The position numbers were made by a program, and so were the translations under genes. This document shows, in pieces, positions 44,001 to 52,413 of a DNA stretch of 64,000 nt (its first letter is position 1; every line of letters begins with the position of its first letter). The stretch comes from Lachnospiraceae bacterium UBA7076. Lineage in GTDB: Bacteria > Bacillota > Clostridia > Lachnospirales > Lachnospiraceae. The stretch spans positions 67,215 to 131,214 of the forward strand of contig DKZK01000020.1 of the NCBI GenBank assembly GCA_002493625.1. The letters are read 5' to 3'. The notes below the pieces were generated by a model that saw only the letters and a program-made list of their open reading frames with translations, had not been told where the DNA came from and made no database searches.

Positions 44001-44225
44001 CTGGGTACAGTAGGCAACCTGTCCGTTTCCATCTACATAAAATGCCCTTATCCAATCAAAATATGTGCCGCTTCCCGTTATATATTCCCTGAAATCTCCT
44101 CCCTCCGAATAAATAATACAGCTTTCCGATGCCGCCGTGTTTTTCATGTTAAAAAACCCTGCGAAAACGCAAATCAAAATTGCGCATAAGAAAAATAACA
44201 CCTTGCATAATTTATTTTTATACAT
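41031..44225 (-). CDS. Large sortase-anchored adhesin with SpaA/Cna_B isopeptide domains
   Basis: 1064 residues from ATG 44225 (GGAGG 6 bases upstream). A signal peptide (KVLFFLCAILICVFAGFF) leads to an N-terminal domain with VAYCTQSDQTPA that may hold a Cys-Gln thioester. About six SpaA/Cna_B-type repeats follow, each starting near a Lys (LELIKKDEET) and ending with a Glu (EYYIKELNAPYGYLLDE). These usually form Lys-Asn isopeptide bonds. The end TPQTGDD, a helix and RSLLKDR is a sortase signal. A wall-anchored stalk or pilus-like adhesin is likely. No sortase gene is nearby. Confidence 0.9.
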   Translation of the reverse strand: MYKNKLCKVLFFLCAILICVFAGFFNMKNTAASESCIIYSEGGDFREYITGSGTYFDWIRAFYVDGNGQVAYCTQSDQTPAVGVDNVYTPDSGAICNSNYLHRAVTAIASNGYPLKYGTYIVGGDMKNPEYKTGLIMGKTIYECTDEEARAATAFAIHRRIIAYSGIDDNAASGNDVTITDIANGKKAVHDVAAIQNVLYSNTDNEYAVTLEWAVKNENGGFRVVQNPEPVQSGGYFHYYIKADSKNCYISSIAPAEGEEYISGCCIENIWYTNAFERYIHLKVPKQNVNNKKIGIICISTVPETEEALVLGNDSYQDFMIVPYGKEISANISADYPGGDLELIKKDEETNVVLPNAVYGIYADKECTNKLYEVTTDYEGRAYLKDIPSGEYYIKELNAPYGYLLDESICPANVSNGEKTSLLLRDKRVKAEIELEKQDADTQGTIPQGNASLKGAVYGIYAREDIVYPDKNAEVKYRANELVGKITIGDDCKGQLANLYLGKYYAKEISAPEGYVLDETEYDIDCSSSDGTSEVIKAKRIVSDRVESQAFQLVKVGGDKGDEQLLIEHAGFTVWLLSDLKVKENGEYDFSSAKPYPAAADGGCEIFTDERGYACSKRLPYGTYIVRETTVPSGYKPVSDFIVTIGEDSEEPKVWRIFNDDEFMARLVIKKVDGSTGKTILKSGYEFKVYDVNNDCYVEQEISYPKKARISVFETNDEGYLMLPEPLKAGEYRIEETGCPKEGYTLSKESITIKIVSDMPYELQEGETVVNVEFPDYPVYGSITIRKSYELKDVKDNFEENIISEGNHTVTDAVSEHISSIEKVYEDKKKMKTVFSLYAAEDIYTYDYHVDENGNRRKLYSKDEKISEMSVNMETPYCTVDNLPIGKYYIVEDRTLPGYICQDKPVEAEIAYADERTEYVEVSVEVENSLTTTKIFKKDKETENNVKGATLCIYDEDGHLVDKWVSDDKEHITKGLVLGRKYILAEEEAPKGYLKAEKIEFTFEENNREIIIYNERAKLVLGENGTFEKTTPQTGDDFHPLICVVLLASFSLIIIILRSLLKDR

Positions 44226-44318
44226 AAATATCCTCCATAAATTTTGCAAAGGCTTATGTTTTTAGGGAAATTAAAATAGCTGATTTTGAAATATAGAAAC
44301 TTGTTTCAGAGTGGTTTC

Positions 44319-44347
44319 ATACTACATTATTTATGCGTGTATGTCAA
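44319..44347 (-). promoter_or_regulatory. Promoter of the adhesin gene
   Basis: On the minus strand TTGACA (44347-44342), 17 bases, TAGTAT (44324-44319). The palindrome GAAACTTGTTTC (44297-44308) lies in the leader and could be an operator. Confidence 0.65.
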
Positions 44348-44432
44348 TACGGAATTTGAATTTTTCAAACTCCGAATTTTCCACACTCATAGATTTATAG
44401 CTATGAAATTTTCTCATGCCTATTTTAAGAAT

Positions 44433-45488
44433 TTAATTATAGTTCATATAAAGTATATATGCAAAATATGCCGCATAGACAACAAGCATTAAAATGCCAC
44501 CCTTTTTATCGAGCTTTTTATTTTTCATAACGCAGAGGAACAAAAGAACCGCCGCAATAATTGCCACAACCGTATCCTTGATAAATGCCGACGCAAATGC
44601 AACAGGAAGACCTGCGGCAATATTTGACACGATTGTTGAAAGACCTACAACAAACAATATGTTAAAAATATTACTGCCGACTATATTTCCAATGGCAATG
44701 TCCACCTTGCCCTGCTTTGCTGCTGTCGCGGAGGTCACAAGCTCAGGAAGCGAGGTTCCGAATGCCACTACCGTAAGACCGATAAGCCTGTCGTCCATGC
44801 CAAGCTTTCCCGCCACATATGTTGCTGCGTCCACAGTTACGTTACTTCCAATAACAATGCATACGCCACCAAGCACAACAAGCAGTAAGAGCTTCAGCAT
44901 GGTATCCTTTTCCGTGACAACGGTTGTATCATCATCCGCCTCTCCATTCTTGGCAGATTTTATAAGATAAACCATAAATATTGCCATAAGCGCTGTCAAT
45001 ATAATACCGTCAAGAAGCGAAAGCTCCCCGCCTAAAACACCAAGCACAAGCAGCACCACGGTTATAAAAATAACAAATGGTATCTCTATCCGAAAAGTAT
45101 TTTTCTTTATGGGAAGCGCAGCGATACAGGAGGCAACGCCAAGTATGAGAAGAATGTTCATGATGTTGCTGCCCACAACATTTCCAACCGTAATTCCTGC
45201 ATTTTTATTTACAGCCGCCTTTATGCTTATTGCGGCCTCAGGCAATGAAGTTCCAAACGCAACAATCGTAAGACCGATTACCATCTGCGGTATATTGAAC
45301 TTTGTAGCAATTTTTGACGCGCCGTCCACAAATATATCCGCGCCCTTTATAAGCAGCACAAAGCCTGCAACAATAAGCGCAATATTAAAAATCATTTGAA
45401 CTGACGTGGTATCAGGCAGTACATTAAAATATGACAATACCACAAGCCCCACAACCAATATTCCTATAGCTACACTTTTTTTATTCAT
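44433..45488 (-). CDS. Na+/Ca2+ exchanger family (CaCA) protein
   Basis: 351 residues, about ten membrane helices in two inverted halves. Each half has the alpha repeat: GLTIVAFGTSLPEAAIS with GNVVGSNIMNILLILG, and GLTVVAFGTSLPELVTS with GNIVGSNIFNILFVVG. A short acidic loop (GEADDDTTVV) joins the halves. This is the YrbG-type CaCA family that exchanges calcium for sodium or protons. Monocistronic on the minus strand. Confidence 0.93.
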   Translation of the reverse strand: MNKKSVAIGILVVGLVVLSYFNVLPDTTSVQMIFNIALIVAGFVLLIKGADIFVDGASKIATKFNIPQMVIGLTIVAFGTSLPEAAISIKAAVNKNAGITVGNVVGSNIMNILLILGVASCIAALPIKKNTFRIEIPFVIFITVVLLVLGVLGGELSLLDGIILTALMAIFMVYLIKSAKNGEADDDTTVVTEKDTMLKLLLLVVLGGVCIVIGSNVTVDAATYVAGKLGMDDRLIGLTVVAFGTSLPELVTSATAAKQGKVDIAIGNIVGSNIFNILFVVGLSTIVSNIAAGLPVAFASAFIKDTVVAIIAAVLLFLCVMKNKKLDKKGGILMLVVYAAYFAYILYMNYN

Positions 45489-45504
45489 ATTTCCCTCCGG
45501 TATT

Positions 45505-45555
45505 TATTGAATATCAGCCAATTCAAAATTTGCCTTTGGCAAATCAGCTGTCACT
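45505..45555 (-). repeat. Leader repeat copy 4
   Basis: On the minus strand GACAGCTGATTTGCC ... AAATTTTGAATTGGCTGATATTCAATAAA. A small hairpin TTTGCCAAAGGCAAA lies between the ends. It runs into the 5' region of the exchanger gene, whose GGAGGG lies further downstream, and overlaps the end of the upstream HD gene. Confidence 0.45.
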
Positions 45556-46149
45556 TAATTTTAATCCGCTTTTTGGAACCCATTTTATCGTTTCCTTAAC
45601 CTCTGATATATCATCTAAATCTATGGAATGAAACACATCAAGATACTCCTGCTCCACCTGCTTCATTGTACCCCTGTAAAAATCCGGCGTTGCCGCAACA
45701 TAAGGCGGTTCGTCCGCAAGCTTTACCGCCCCAAACTCAAGAAATTCATAATAAAGCATCGCATCGTCAATGATGCTTACCATCTTTTCCTCATATTCCG
45801 TAAGGGGGCTTCCCAAAAATTTTTCATATATAATATCAGAAAGTCTTTCCTCTATTTTCTGATATTCCTCAAGATATTTTTTCACAGGTCTTGTAACATC
45901 TGATATGTAGCTTTCCACCGCATCATGAAGCAGACATGCCAGCCTGACCCTTGGCGTTTCGCGTCTTGCGCACGCCTCCTCATAACAGTTCAGGCAATGG
46001 GCGGCAACGGAATAAAAGGTTGAATAATGTCCGTTTGCCCGACATAAAAGTGAAAGAGAATGTGCGATATCCTCTATTTTTATGTCCTCTGCAACAGGCT
46101 CCAATGGTCTGAAATTTATCTTACTGTAGGTTGTGATATAATCTGTCAT
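45544..46149 (-). CDS. HD-domain phosphohydrolase (YfbR-like)
   Basis: 201 residues. The HD motif set is HYSTFYSVAAHCLNC (His), ACLLHDAVESYISDV (HD) and SIIDDAMLYYE (last Asp). This spacing fits YfbR-like 5'-nucleotidases acting on deoxynucleoside monophosphates. No membrane or regulatory domain. Substrate is inferred from the family. It lies after the small membrane gene and pyrE on the same strand. Confidence 0.8.
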   Translation of the reverse strand: MTDYITTYSKINFRPLEPVAEDIKIEDIAHSLSLLCRANGHYSTFYSVAAHCLNCYEEACARRETPRVRLACLLHDAVESYISDVTRPVKKYLEEYQKIEERLSDIIYEKFLGSPLTEYEEKMVSIIDDAMLYYEFLEFGAVKLADEPPYVAATPDFYRGTMKQVEQEYLDVFHSIDLDDISEVKETIKWVPKSGLKLSDS

Positions 46150-46232
46150 TTTTTATCTTTTCTCCAAATATGCATACTGTGGCTTATTAAAGTACAATTA
46201 ATACTTATAAAATCAGCCTTTATCCATCATTG

Positions 46233-46385
46233 TTAAAAGGTTATGTCTTTCTTAGCCGCAAGAAGTCTGGAGCCGTTTACAATCATAACAACTCCGGTTC
46301 CAACGCTGACAGCTATGGTAACAACTCCCATAACGATACTGCTGATTCCAATTGAATTCATTTTGTTATACAATTTTTCCATCAT
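46233..46385 (-). CDS. Small single-helix membrane protein, 50 aa
   Basis: MMEKLYNKMNSIGISSIVM, then a hydrophobic stretch (GVVTIAVSVGTGVVMIVNG) and a basic end (RLLAAKKDITF). AAGGAGA lies 6 bases before ATG 46385, so it is probably translated. One membrane helix. I do not know its function. It lies directly after pyrE. Confidence 0.7.
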   Translation of the reverse strand: MMEKLYNKMNSIGISSIVMGVVTIAVSVGTGVVMIVNGSRLLAAKKDITF

Positions 46386-46424
46386 ATTCATCTCCTTCTA
46401 TTTTTAATTTTATTATTGCCCCGT

Positions 46425-47099
46425 TTACTTAACCCCATACTGTTCATAATATCCGTCAATAGCAGCTTTTAATGTATCATCAATTATGATTTCTCCCTTG
46501 TATGGCTTATTGTAAAGATGTTCCACAACCTCTGCCATTGTAACAATTGCTGTGGTTTTAAGACCGTACTGCTCCTCTATCTCCATAAGCGCGCTCTTTT
46601 CTCCCTGCCCGCGCTCCATTCGGTCAACGGAAACAACAAGCCCAAGCACATCTACATTTCCCTGCGCCTTAACAATCGGAAGCGTTTCCTGAATGGATGT
46701 GCCTGCCGTTGTAACATCCTCAATAATTACGACCCTGTCGCCGTCACAAATAGGACTTCCAAGAAGTATTCCCTTGTCGCCATGGTCCTTAATCTCCTTG
46801 CGGTTTGAGCAATACTTTATATCGGCATCATATTTATCCGCTATCGCCATTGTAGTCGCAACCGAAAGAGGAATACCCTTATATGCAGGTCCGAACAGCA
46901 CGTCAAAATCAAATCCAAACTTGTCCTTAATGGCAGCCGCATAATACTCGCCAAGCCTTTTTAATTGCTTTCCCGTTCTGTAAAAGCCTGTATTGACGAA
47001 GAATGGCGTCTTTCTTCCGCTCTTTGTAGTAAAATCACCAAATTTAAGCACCTTACAGTCAATCATAAACTCGATAAAGTCTTTTTTATATTGTTCCAT
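46425..47099 (-). CDS. pyrE: Orotate phosphoribosyltransferase
   Basis: 224 residues. The PRPP loop is RVVIIEDVTTAGTSIQET and the flexible loop GDKGILLG follows RKEIKDHG. It makes orotidine monophosphate from orotate and PRPP in pyrimidine synthesis. It stands apart from other pyr genes. The ribosome site is AAGGAG. Confidence 0.95.
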   Translation of the reverse strand: MEQYKKDFIEFMIDCKVLKFGDFTTKSGRKTPFFVNTGFYRTGKQLKRLGEYYAAAIKDKFGFDFDVLFGPAYKGIPLSVATTMAIADKYDADIKYCSNRKEIKDHGDKGILLGSPICDGDRVVIIEDVTTAGTSIQETLPIVKAQGNVDVLGLVVSVDRMERGQGEKSALMEIEEQYGLKTTAIVTMAEVVEHLYNKPYKGEIIIDDTLKAAIDGYYEQYGVK

Positions 47100-47224
47100 A
47101 TCCTTAAAATCTCCTTTTATAAATCAGGTTTCGTAATAAAAAACAAACACATTTCCTAGATTTTACCACATAAGTTGTATTTATTCAAATAAAACAATAA
47201 GTGAGGTCCGTCTATAAGGTATTT

Positions 47225-47801
47225 TCACATTCTCATCATTTCATTCGGTGTATGCCCCCTGTGAATCCGCATTCTGGTATTATTATTCAATTCCTGAAGA
47301 AGCTTTTCTTGTATTAAATAATTCCCGAAGTATATCTTTATTAAAAACGCCATAAAATACTTCCCCATAATTAAGACATTGAGACAGCCAAGACATCTTA
47401 CGGGCATATTCCTGAAATTCCGGTGTATTCAGCTTTTCATAGGCAATCTTCACATCTACCGGAACATCGAGCTGCTCCTTTTCATTCAGGAACGCATAAT
47501 CGCTCTCATTAAGGCTCAAGGCATCCTCTATTTCTTCAACATCCGGAATAAACGGCTCTCTTATTGCACGTTCCAATAACGCTCTGCATTCCGGTGACAA
47601 CACAGCAATCCGCCTTCTCATTACGGATGGTGTCAGCAGTTCATTGGCTATTTTTTCTGCAAGCTTATCCTTTTTTATTCCAAATGTTCTTCTTATTTTC
47701 AACTCTTTTACATAATCCAAAAGCTCCTCTCTTTCATACATGCTCAAGAGATACTTAAGCATGGTTCCTTCCGAAGCATAAAGTTCTTTTCCCATAGCCA
47801 T
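47225..47801 (-). pseudogene. Internally deleted gene, N- and C-terminal parts in different frames
   Basis: From ATG 47801 a 172-residue frame runs to a stop at 47283 (MLKYLLSMYEREELLDYVKELK at the start region, helical, no known domain). Its end overlaps another frame that continues KLLQELNNNTRMRIHRGHTPNEMMRM to 47225. NNT-R-x-x-x-x-R-G-H-T-P-N-E is the sort of tail seen at the end of larger SEC-C-type proteins, so a longer gene probably lost its middle. TGAGGAG precedes the start. The short protein may still be made. Confidence 0.5.
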
Positions 47802-48112
47802 ATTGCTTTTTCTCCTCAGATAATGATTTGTTATTTACTTCAGCCCAAAAACTTATATTTTGTAATTTCATTCGTGTTTAATCCTATAATATTTTCAAAT
47901 ACATGTCTAACCTTGAATTAATATATCCTCCTTTCCCCCTTGGACGGGATTTTCGTTTTGCAATTCACGGGAGGGGGAGGGGAACAATTTCGGTTACATT
48001 CTGTGGTATAACTGTGGTACTGTTGCTACCATGTTGGTATTATACTTACAAGAAAAATAAATTTACGTAAATCACTGTACACCAACAAAGGATGTTTTAT
48101 GTTTATCTTAAG
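47802..48112. other. Intergenic region at the island edge
   Basis: 311 bases without a convincing gene. A G-rich block (GGGAGGGGGAGGGG, near 47970-47983) stands out in AT-rich DNA, with short direct repeats GTGGTA nearby (48001-48020). It may be debris of a mobile element; nothing decisive is visible. Confidence 0.3.
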
Positions 48113-48838
48113 TTACCTTGCGTCCTTATTATTCTTCTTTTTAAGTGCTTTCTGAATTATCTCATTCACATTACTTTCCTTTACCCTTTCTCCTTCATAT
48201 TTTTGAACTTGCAGTACCGCCTGTTTTGAAAATGCTTCTTCATGTTCCTGTTCCTTAAATAATTCCATTAGATTCTCTGAGTCTAATGCTGCCTTAAATA
48301 CCCGTATTGCATATCCGGAAATATTATCCCACCCACCATACAGATTTTTTACAGCGCAATCAATCTGCTGGTAACTTAAAGGCTCTCCTATTCTTTCCTG
48401 TTCACTTAAGATACCTATAATATCAGATAAATCTTTCTTATAACGCCTCCCTGACATCAGCTTCATAGCAATAAGATATTCTGCACTGATTGTTCTGACA
48501 TTCAGCACATTAAAGTATGTACGGTAATATTTAGAATATTGTGATAATTTAGAGCTATACGAACTCGTATTCTTAAAATCCGTATTTAGCCAGCCATTTG
48601 GCAAACCCAAACGGTCACCTACTGCATTAACAGCCTCTTTCATAGCTGATGATGCCGTTATGACCGCATCTATATCATAAGTCATTTCACGAAACCCATA
48701 ATTAGCAAGGATTGCCGCGCCTCCAACCAACACAATCTCCGCAGGAGTATTTTTTCCATTTCTCTTTCGAAACTCCTTTGCCAATTCATTCAAGTAATAG
48801 TCCAGATTTTCTTTGGTAAAACCTTTCTCAACAGACAT
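48113..48838 (-). CDS. Nucleotidyltransferase, probable toxin of an HTH/NTase pair
   Basis: 241 residues. LVGGAAILANYGFREMTYDIDAVI has the G-G and D-x-D of the polymerase-beta nucleotidyltransferase fold (DUF6036/AbiEii-like). The C-terminal half is helical and basic (QKALKKKNNKDAR). It overlaps the upstream HTH gene by 11 bases. Such pairs act as type II or IV toxin-antitoxin or abortive infection modules, in which the enzyme modifies tRNA or proteins. Target unknown. Confidence 0.7.
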   Translation of the reverse strand: MSVEKGFTKENLDYYLNELAKEFRKRNGKNTPAEIVLVGGAAILANYGFREMTYDIDAVITASSAMKEAVNAVGDRLGLPNGWLNTDFKNTSSYSSKLSQYSKYYRTYFNVLNVRTISAEYLIAMKLMSGRRYKKDLSDIIGILSEQERIGEPLSYQQIDCAVKNLYGGWDNISGYAIRVFKAALDSENLMELFKEQEHEEAFSKQAVLQVQKYEGERVKESNVNEIIQKALKKKNNKDAR

Positions 48839-49415
48839 TCCTTATCTCACTTTCTATAATATTAAACCTCCGAAATTCAGGAATCGCTTCTTTCAGACAC
48901 TCCTCTTTCATATCAAGGGAAGCATCCAGTTTTTCAGCAAGAATAATATCCCTCGGATATAATGGCTCCGACAGCGTACATTTCCGTATATCTTCATAAT
49001 CATTGCACAATGGAAGTCCATTTTCCCTGCTTAAGTAATCTACCATAGCCAAAAGATAAAAGCTTTCCCGATACCATTTTTGTTCCCAATAAATCCTTAT
49101 TTGATTTTCCTTCAAAATATCAATAATAAAATCAATATCACCTTTATCTTTTACTAAATGACAGACATTACTTTTATAAATTTCAAAGTCTCTTGTATCT
49201 ATCATGTTCCCATTTTTCCTAAAACTTTCTTCCAAAAGTTCTTCCATTTTTACATGAAGCGTCTTTGCTAATTTATATATTGTCTCTGCTGTACATTTTT
49301 CAACCCTTGTTTTTCCTTTTACAATATCTGACAGTGTAGTATATGGAACTCCGCTATCTTTCGCACATTGATAAACAGAAAGCTTTTTTTCTTTCAATAA
49401 ACTCATCAAATCCAT
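48828..49415 (-). CDS. HTH (XRE-like) regulator, probable antitoxin of the pair
   Basis: 195 residues. N-terminal helix-turn-helix (LSVYQCAKDSGVPYTTLSDIVKG; 1-65) and a helical C-terminal part (WEQKWYRESFYLLAMVDYL). The start has a weak ribosome site. It lies directly before the nucleotidyltransferase and overlaps it, which suggests a regulator or neutralising partner. TGATAATG-rich sequence upstream may hold its operator. Confidence 0.7.
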   Translation of the reverse strand: MDLMSLLKEKKLSVYQCAKDSGVPYTTLSDIVKGKTRVEKCTAETIYKLAKTLHVKMEELLEESFRKNGNMIDTRDFEIYKSNVCHLVKDKGDIDFIIDILKENQIRIYWEQKWYRESFYLLAMVDYLSRENGLPLCNDYEDIRKCTLSEPLYPRDIILAEKLDASLDMKEECLKEAIPEFRRFNIIESEIRNVC

Positions 49416-49476
49416 TTCCTATCTCTCCATTTCATTAATTTCATATCATTAATTATAACGGTACATCGTGATAGTG

Positions 49477-49764
49477 TCAAGAAATGAAAATTTCCCCCAT
49501 CTCATATTCAAAGCTTGCATTCTCGCTTTCAAATTCAAGCAGGGTTCTGTTTTTATAAGAAAATTTGTAATACGCCCTGCAGGAAACACTTTCGTGTATG
49601 GTCCGTATCATTTCACCGTTTACGGGCGCATTTAACTCCTGATGCTTTTCCTCAAGCAATCTGGCATAAAGCTTATACTTTCCCTGTTTTATAATGACAG
49701 TGTTATTTCCAATACGGTTAATCCTTGCGCCGAGATAAGTTGCAATACGGTATAGATACTTCAT
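49477..49764 (-). CDS. Hypothetical protein, 95 aa, possibly a 3' remnant
   Basis: Residues 15-95 (RINRIGNNTVIIKQGKYK to FEYEMGEIFIS) form a compact beta-rich piece. The first 14 residues overlap the end of the PP2C fragment in another frame, so the start may be an artefact of a deletion joining the two. There is no ribosome site. I do not recognise the family. Confidence 0.4.
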   Translation of the reverse strand: MKYLYRIATYLGARINRIGNNTVIIKQGKYKLYARLLEEKHQELNAPVNGEMIRTIHESVSCRAYYKFSYKNRTLLEFESENASFEYEMGEIFIS

Positions 49765-49960
49765 TCAATTTCTCAAGCACATATCTACTTGCACATTCAC
49801 CACCCGCATTACCGCCAACACCATCCGCTATGGCAACAGTACGTGTTTGTTCCGTTTGGATTTCAAAATAGGAATCAGAAATAATCGTACCAGCAACCAT
49901 TGCAGCATCCTCACATACACTCTTTCCATTTCCTATTTTAGAATAAACACATATTTTCAT
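49718..49960 (-). pseudogene. PP2C-type protein phosphatase, truncated
   Basis: About 80 residues from ATG 49960 (AGGTG upstream). GKSVCEDAAMVAG gives the first Asp and VAIADGVGGNAGGECAS the D-G-x-G-G metal motif of PP2C. A full enzyme needs about 240 residues; the C-terminal metal ligands are missing. The frame runs into a stop inside the next gene. It lies 34 bases after the AAA ATPase gene on the same strand, probably the last original member of the operon. Likely inactive. Confidence 0.65.
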
Positions 49961-49994
49961 ATAATCACCTACCACGTCCTAACTTTATTCATAT

Positions 49995-51905
49995 TCACAT
50001 TACCGTATAATTCTCTACCCATACACTACCATCTGATGAATATGTACATTCTAATGAGTATGTCATATTAACAATGTTAATTGCATCAATTGTAATTTGG
50101 CAATTAGACAATAATTCATTATCAAACATAAACCTTGAAAGCGGATTAATAAGTAAGCTTTCCACAATATTACCAATGCCTCGACCACCATTATCAAGAT
50201 TTCCAATCGCACTATTCAACAGTGTTTCATGTGCCTTATCAGATATTATCAAATTAATGTTTTTATCAGTTTTCAAATTATTGCAGATTCGCTTAATCTG
50301 AGAATCAAGTATCTCTCCTGCAACATTTTCTCTGATAAAGTCATAAACAACAATATTTTCACCTATTCGATTTAATATCTCCGGTCTGCCTAATTCAAGT
50401 TTGAAATAGCGTTCAATTCCTTCTCTGACCTTCAACTGAACTTCCTCATAGGATAGTTCCGATGTCACTACAGGCACTCGCTCACCTGTTGCTGTGTTTT
50501 GATATATTCCCAAATTACTGGTAAAGATAATAATTGATTCCGAAAAATACACTGTATTACCTTGTCCATCTGTCATTCTTCCATCTTCTAATATCTGGAG
50601 AAATTTATCCAAAATAGAAGGATGTGCTTTCTCTATTTCATCAAATAACAATATAGAAAATGGATTATTTTTAACAGCATTTGTCAGTTGCCCTCCAGCT
50701 TCATATCCTACATATCCGGGAGGAGCTCCAAGCAACTTCTGGTCACTATGCGATTGACCATATTCGCTCATATCAAATCTAATACAACATTTCTCATCTC
50801 CAAATAATTTCTCAGCCAAAGTCTTTGCAGTTTCTGTTTTACCTGTACCAGTAGGACCGGCAAAAAAAAGTACTCCCTTGGGTTTCCCGTGAGATGCAGT
50901 CTGTACACCTGCCATACCAGTCACAGCTCTCTTTATAATGTCCAAGGTTTTAGTAATTGCATAATCTTGTCCTTTTACTCTGGCTCTAAAATCATCTTCT
51001 GCAGTTTTCAACTCAGAAATATTTAACTTATTCCATGGATTATCTTTAATGCCATACTTATATAAATCAATGACATCGCACATATCTTTTATATGAATTC
51101 TTTCATTTTTACATAAACGTCTAAGACCATTCAGTTCTGTAAAACTAAAGCCTTCCGTTAACGCTACAAATCTGTCCTGAATTTTATCTAACTCATTAAG
51201 ATTTTCTTGATAATATTCAAATTCATCAACATAGATATCTCCGGCAAAGAAAGTAGGAAAATTATCTCCCTTTACCAATAATTCTCTTTCCTCTTTCTCC
51301 GGTGTTCTTAAAGTAATTGCTTTTACATTTGGGTTCTCCAAATAAAACCAAGCCGGTATATCGTTAACCTTATTTACAATTAATACAACAAGGTTTTTCA
51401 AAACGCCTTTCTCTGTTTTTACGTCCTTACCTTCTAAGGAAGCCTGCATTAATACTGTAAAACTATCAACTTCAGACTGTTCCATATTATCAGGAGAGGT
51501 GATATATCTTGAAGCAAAGTCCATTACTACAACCGTCGCCTCTTGATTTTGGATTATTGCATCTCTAACAAAATTAGCAGCTGTTGCATTTCTTCCTTTG
51601 AATTCTGCAGAAATACAATCATTTGATACATTCGCATGTACCAATTTGGCAAAATTCTGAATATACCCTTCTTCTGAATTATTGTAGAAACCTCTTATAC
51701 TGTCATAAAATGCAATATTTTGATAACCTGCATTCTTAAAATGATAATGCAAATACTCTGTTAAGCGCAAAATACTTCCGCTTTGCATATTATCATCTCC
51801 TGGATATTGATACTTATCAAGCACATTACCTTCCAGAATAATAATAGGCTTAATTTTATTAAATATATCCAGTTCTTTTTGCCATTTTGGAATAAATTCG
51901 TCCAT
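49995..51905 (-). CDS. ClpB-like AAA+ ATPase of a defence-type operon
   Basis: 636 residues from ATG 51905 (TAGGAGG 7 bases upstream). The N-terminal 300 residues are AAA-like without a Walker A (PIIILEGNVLDKYQYPGD). The C-terminal ClpA/B-type AAA module has FAGPTGTGKTETAKTLAEKL, LGAPPGYVGYEAGGQLT, ILLFDEIEKAHPSI, SNLGIYQN and NLDNGGRGIGN (sensor 2). It is an ATP-driven remodeller, not a classical ClpB because it lacks the middle coiled coil and the first active ring. It lies between helicase and PP2C. Confidence 0.82.
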   Translation of the reverse strand: MDEFIPKWQKELDIFNKIKPIIILEGNVLDKYQYPGDDNMQSGSILRLTEYLHYHFKNAGYQNIAFYDSIRGFYNNSEEGYIQNFAKLVHANVSNDCISAEFKGRNATAANFVRDAIIQNQEATVVVMDFASRYITSPDNMEQSEVDSFTVLMQASLEGKDVKTEKGVLKNLVVLIVNKVNDIPAWFYLENPNVKAITLRTPEKEERELLVKGDNFPTFFAGDIYVDEFEYYQENLNELDKIQDRFVALTEGFSFTELNGLRRLCKNERIHIKDMCDVIDLYKYGIKDNPWNKLNISELKTAEDDFRARVKGQDYAITKTLDIIKRAVTGMAGVQTASHGKPKGVLFFAGPTGTGKTETAKTLAEKLFGDEKCCIRFDMSEYGQSHSDQKLLGAPPGYVGYEAGGQLTNAVKNNPFSILLFDEIEKAHPSILDKFLQILEDGRMTDGQGNTVYFSESIIIFTSNLGIYQNTATGERVPVVTSELSYEEVQLKVREGIERYFKLELGRPEILNRIGENIVVYDFIRENVAGEILDSQIKRICNNLKTDKNINLIISDKAHETLLNSAIGNLDNGGRGIGNIVESLLINPLSRFMFDNELLSNCQITIDAINIVNMTYSLECTYSSDGSVWVENYTVM

Positions 51906-52050
51906 CCGCTTACCTCCTAAAATTTGAGCCAATCTTAAATTTACCAGCCAAAAGCCAGAATTGTTCACAAACATTATACTTTATTTGCCTAACTGCATTC
52001 AGTATCAATATAACCAACTCTACTTCGACACTGCTACAATGCACGAAAAA

Positions 52051-52413
52051 TCAACAATTGATGTGCATTTTTCCGTCCATAATGATAACCATATTTTTCT
52101 CTAACATATAAGCAATCGTATCATTCATGGTCTTCGTAATTTTAGGTCCCATTCTGTCATATCCAAAGATACTTGTTACTTCTGCACACAAAGCATCTTT
52201 ATCAATTCCAAAAGAATTTCTGATTACCGTTATCATAGCGTCTGCAATTTCCGGTTTAGAAATATGCTCTATATTTCTGTCCTGTGTACCTATCGGAATT
52301 CTTGCACATATTTCCGTAAAATTCTTAAAACGTACAAATCCCTCCTCAATTACAATTTCATTTGTCATTTCACTGTCAAGTGCTTGATCAATGGTATACA
52401 GGATACTTTGCAC
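52051..52413 (-). pseudogene. C-terminal fragment of the DUF4011/DUF3320 helicase
   Basis: 120 residues with IEEGFVRFKNFTEICARIPIG, EVTSIFGYDRMGPKITKTMN, a DUF3320-like end domain found at the C-terminus of DUF4011 helicases. It is in another frame than the helicase N-terminal part and overlaps its end by 26 bases. It has no ribosome site. It should be the other side of an internal deletion. Confidence 0.6.

Noticed and set aside
47940..48020. Attachment site of an integrated element
   Set aside because: The G-rich block and short repeats are suggestive, but there is no integrase gene and no matching copy at the other island end.
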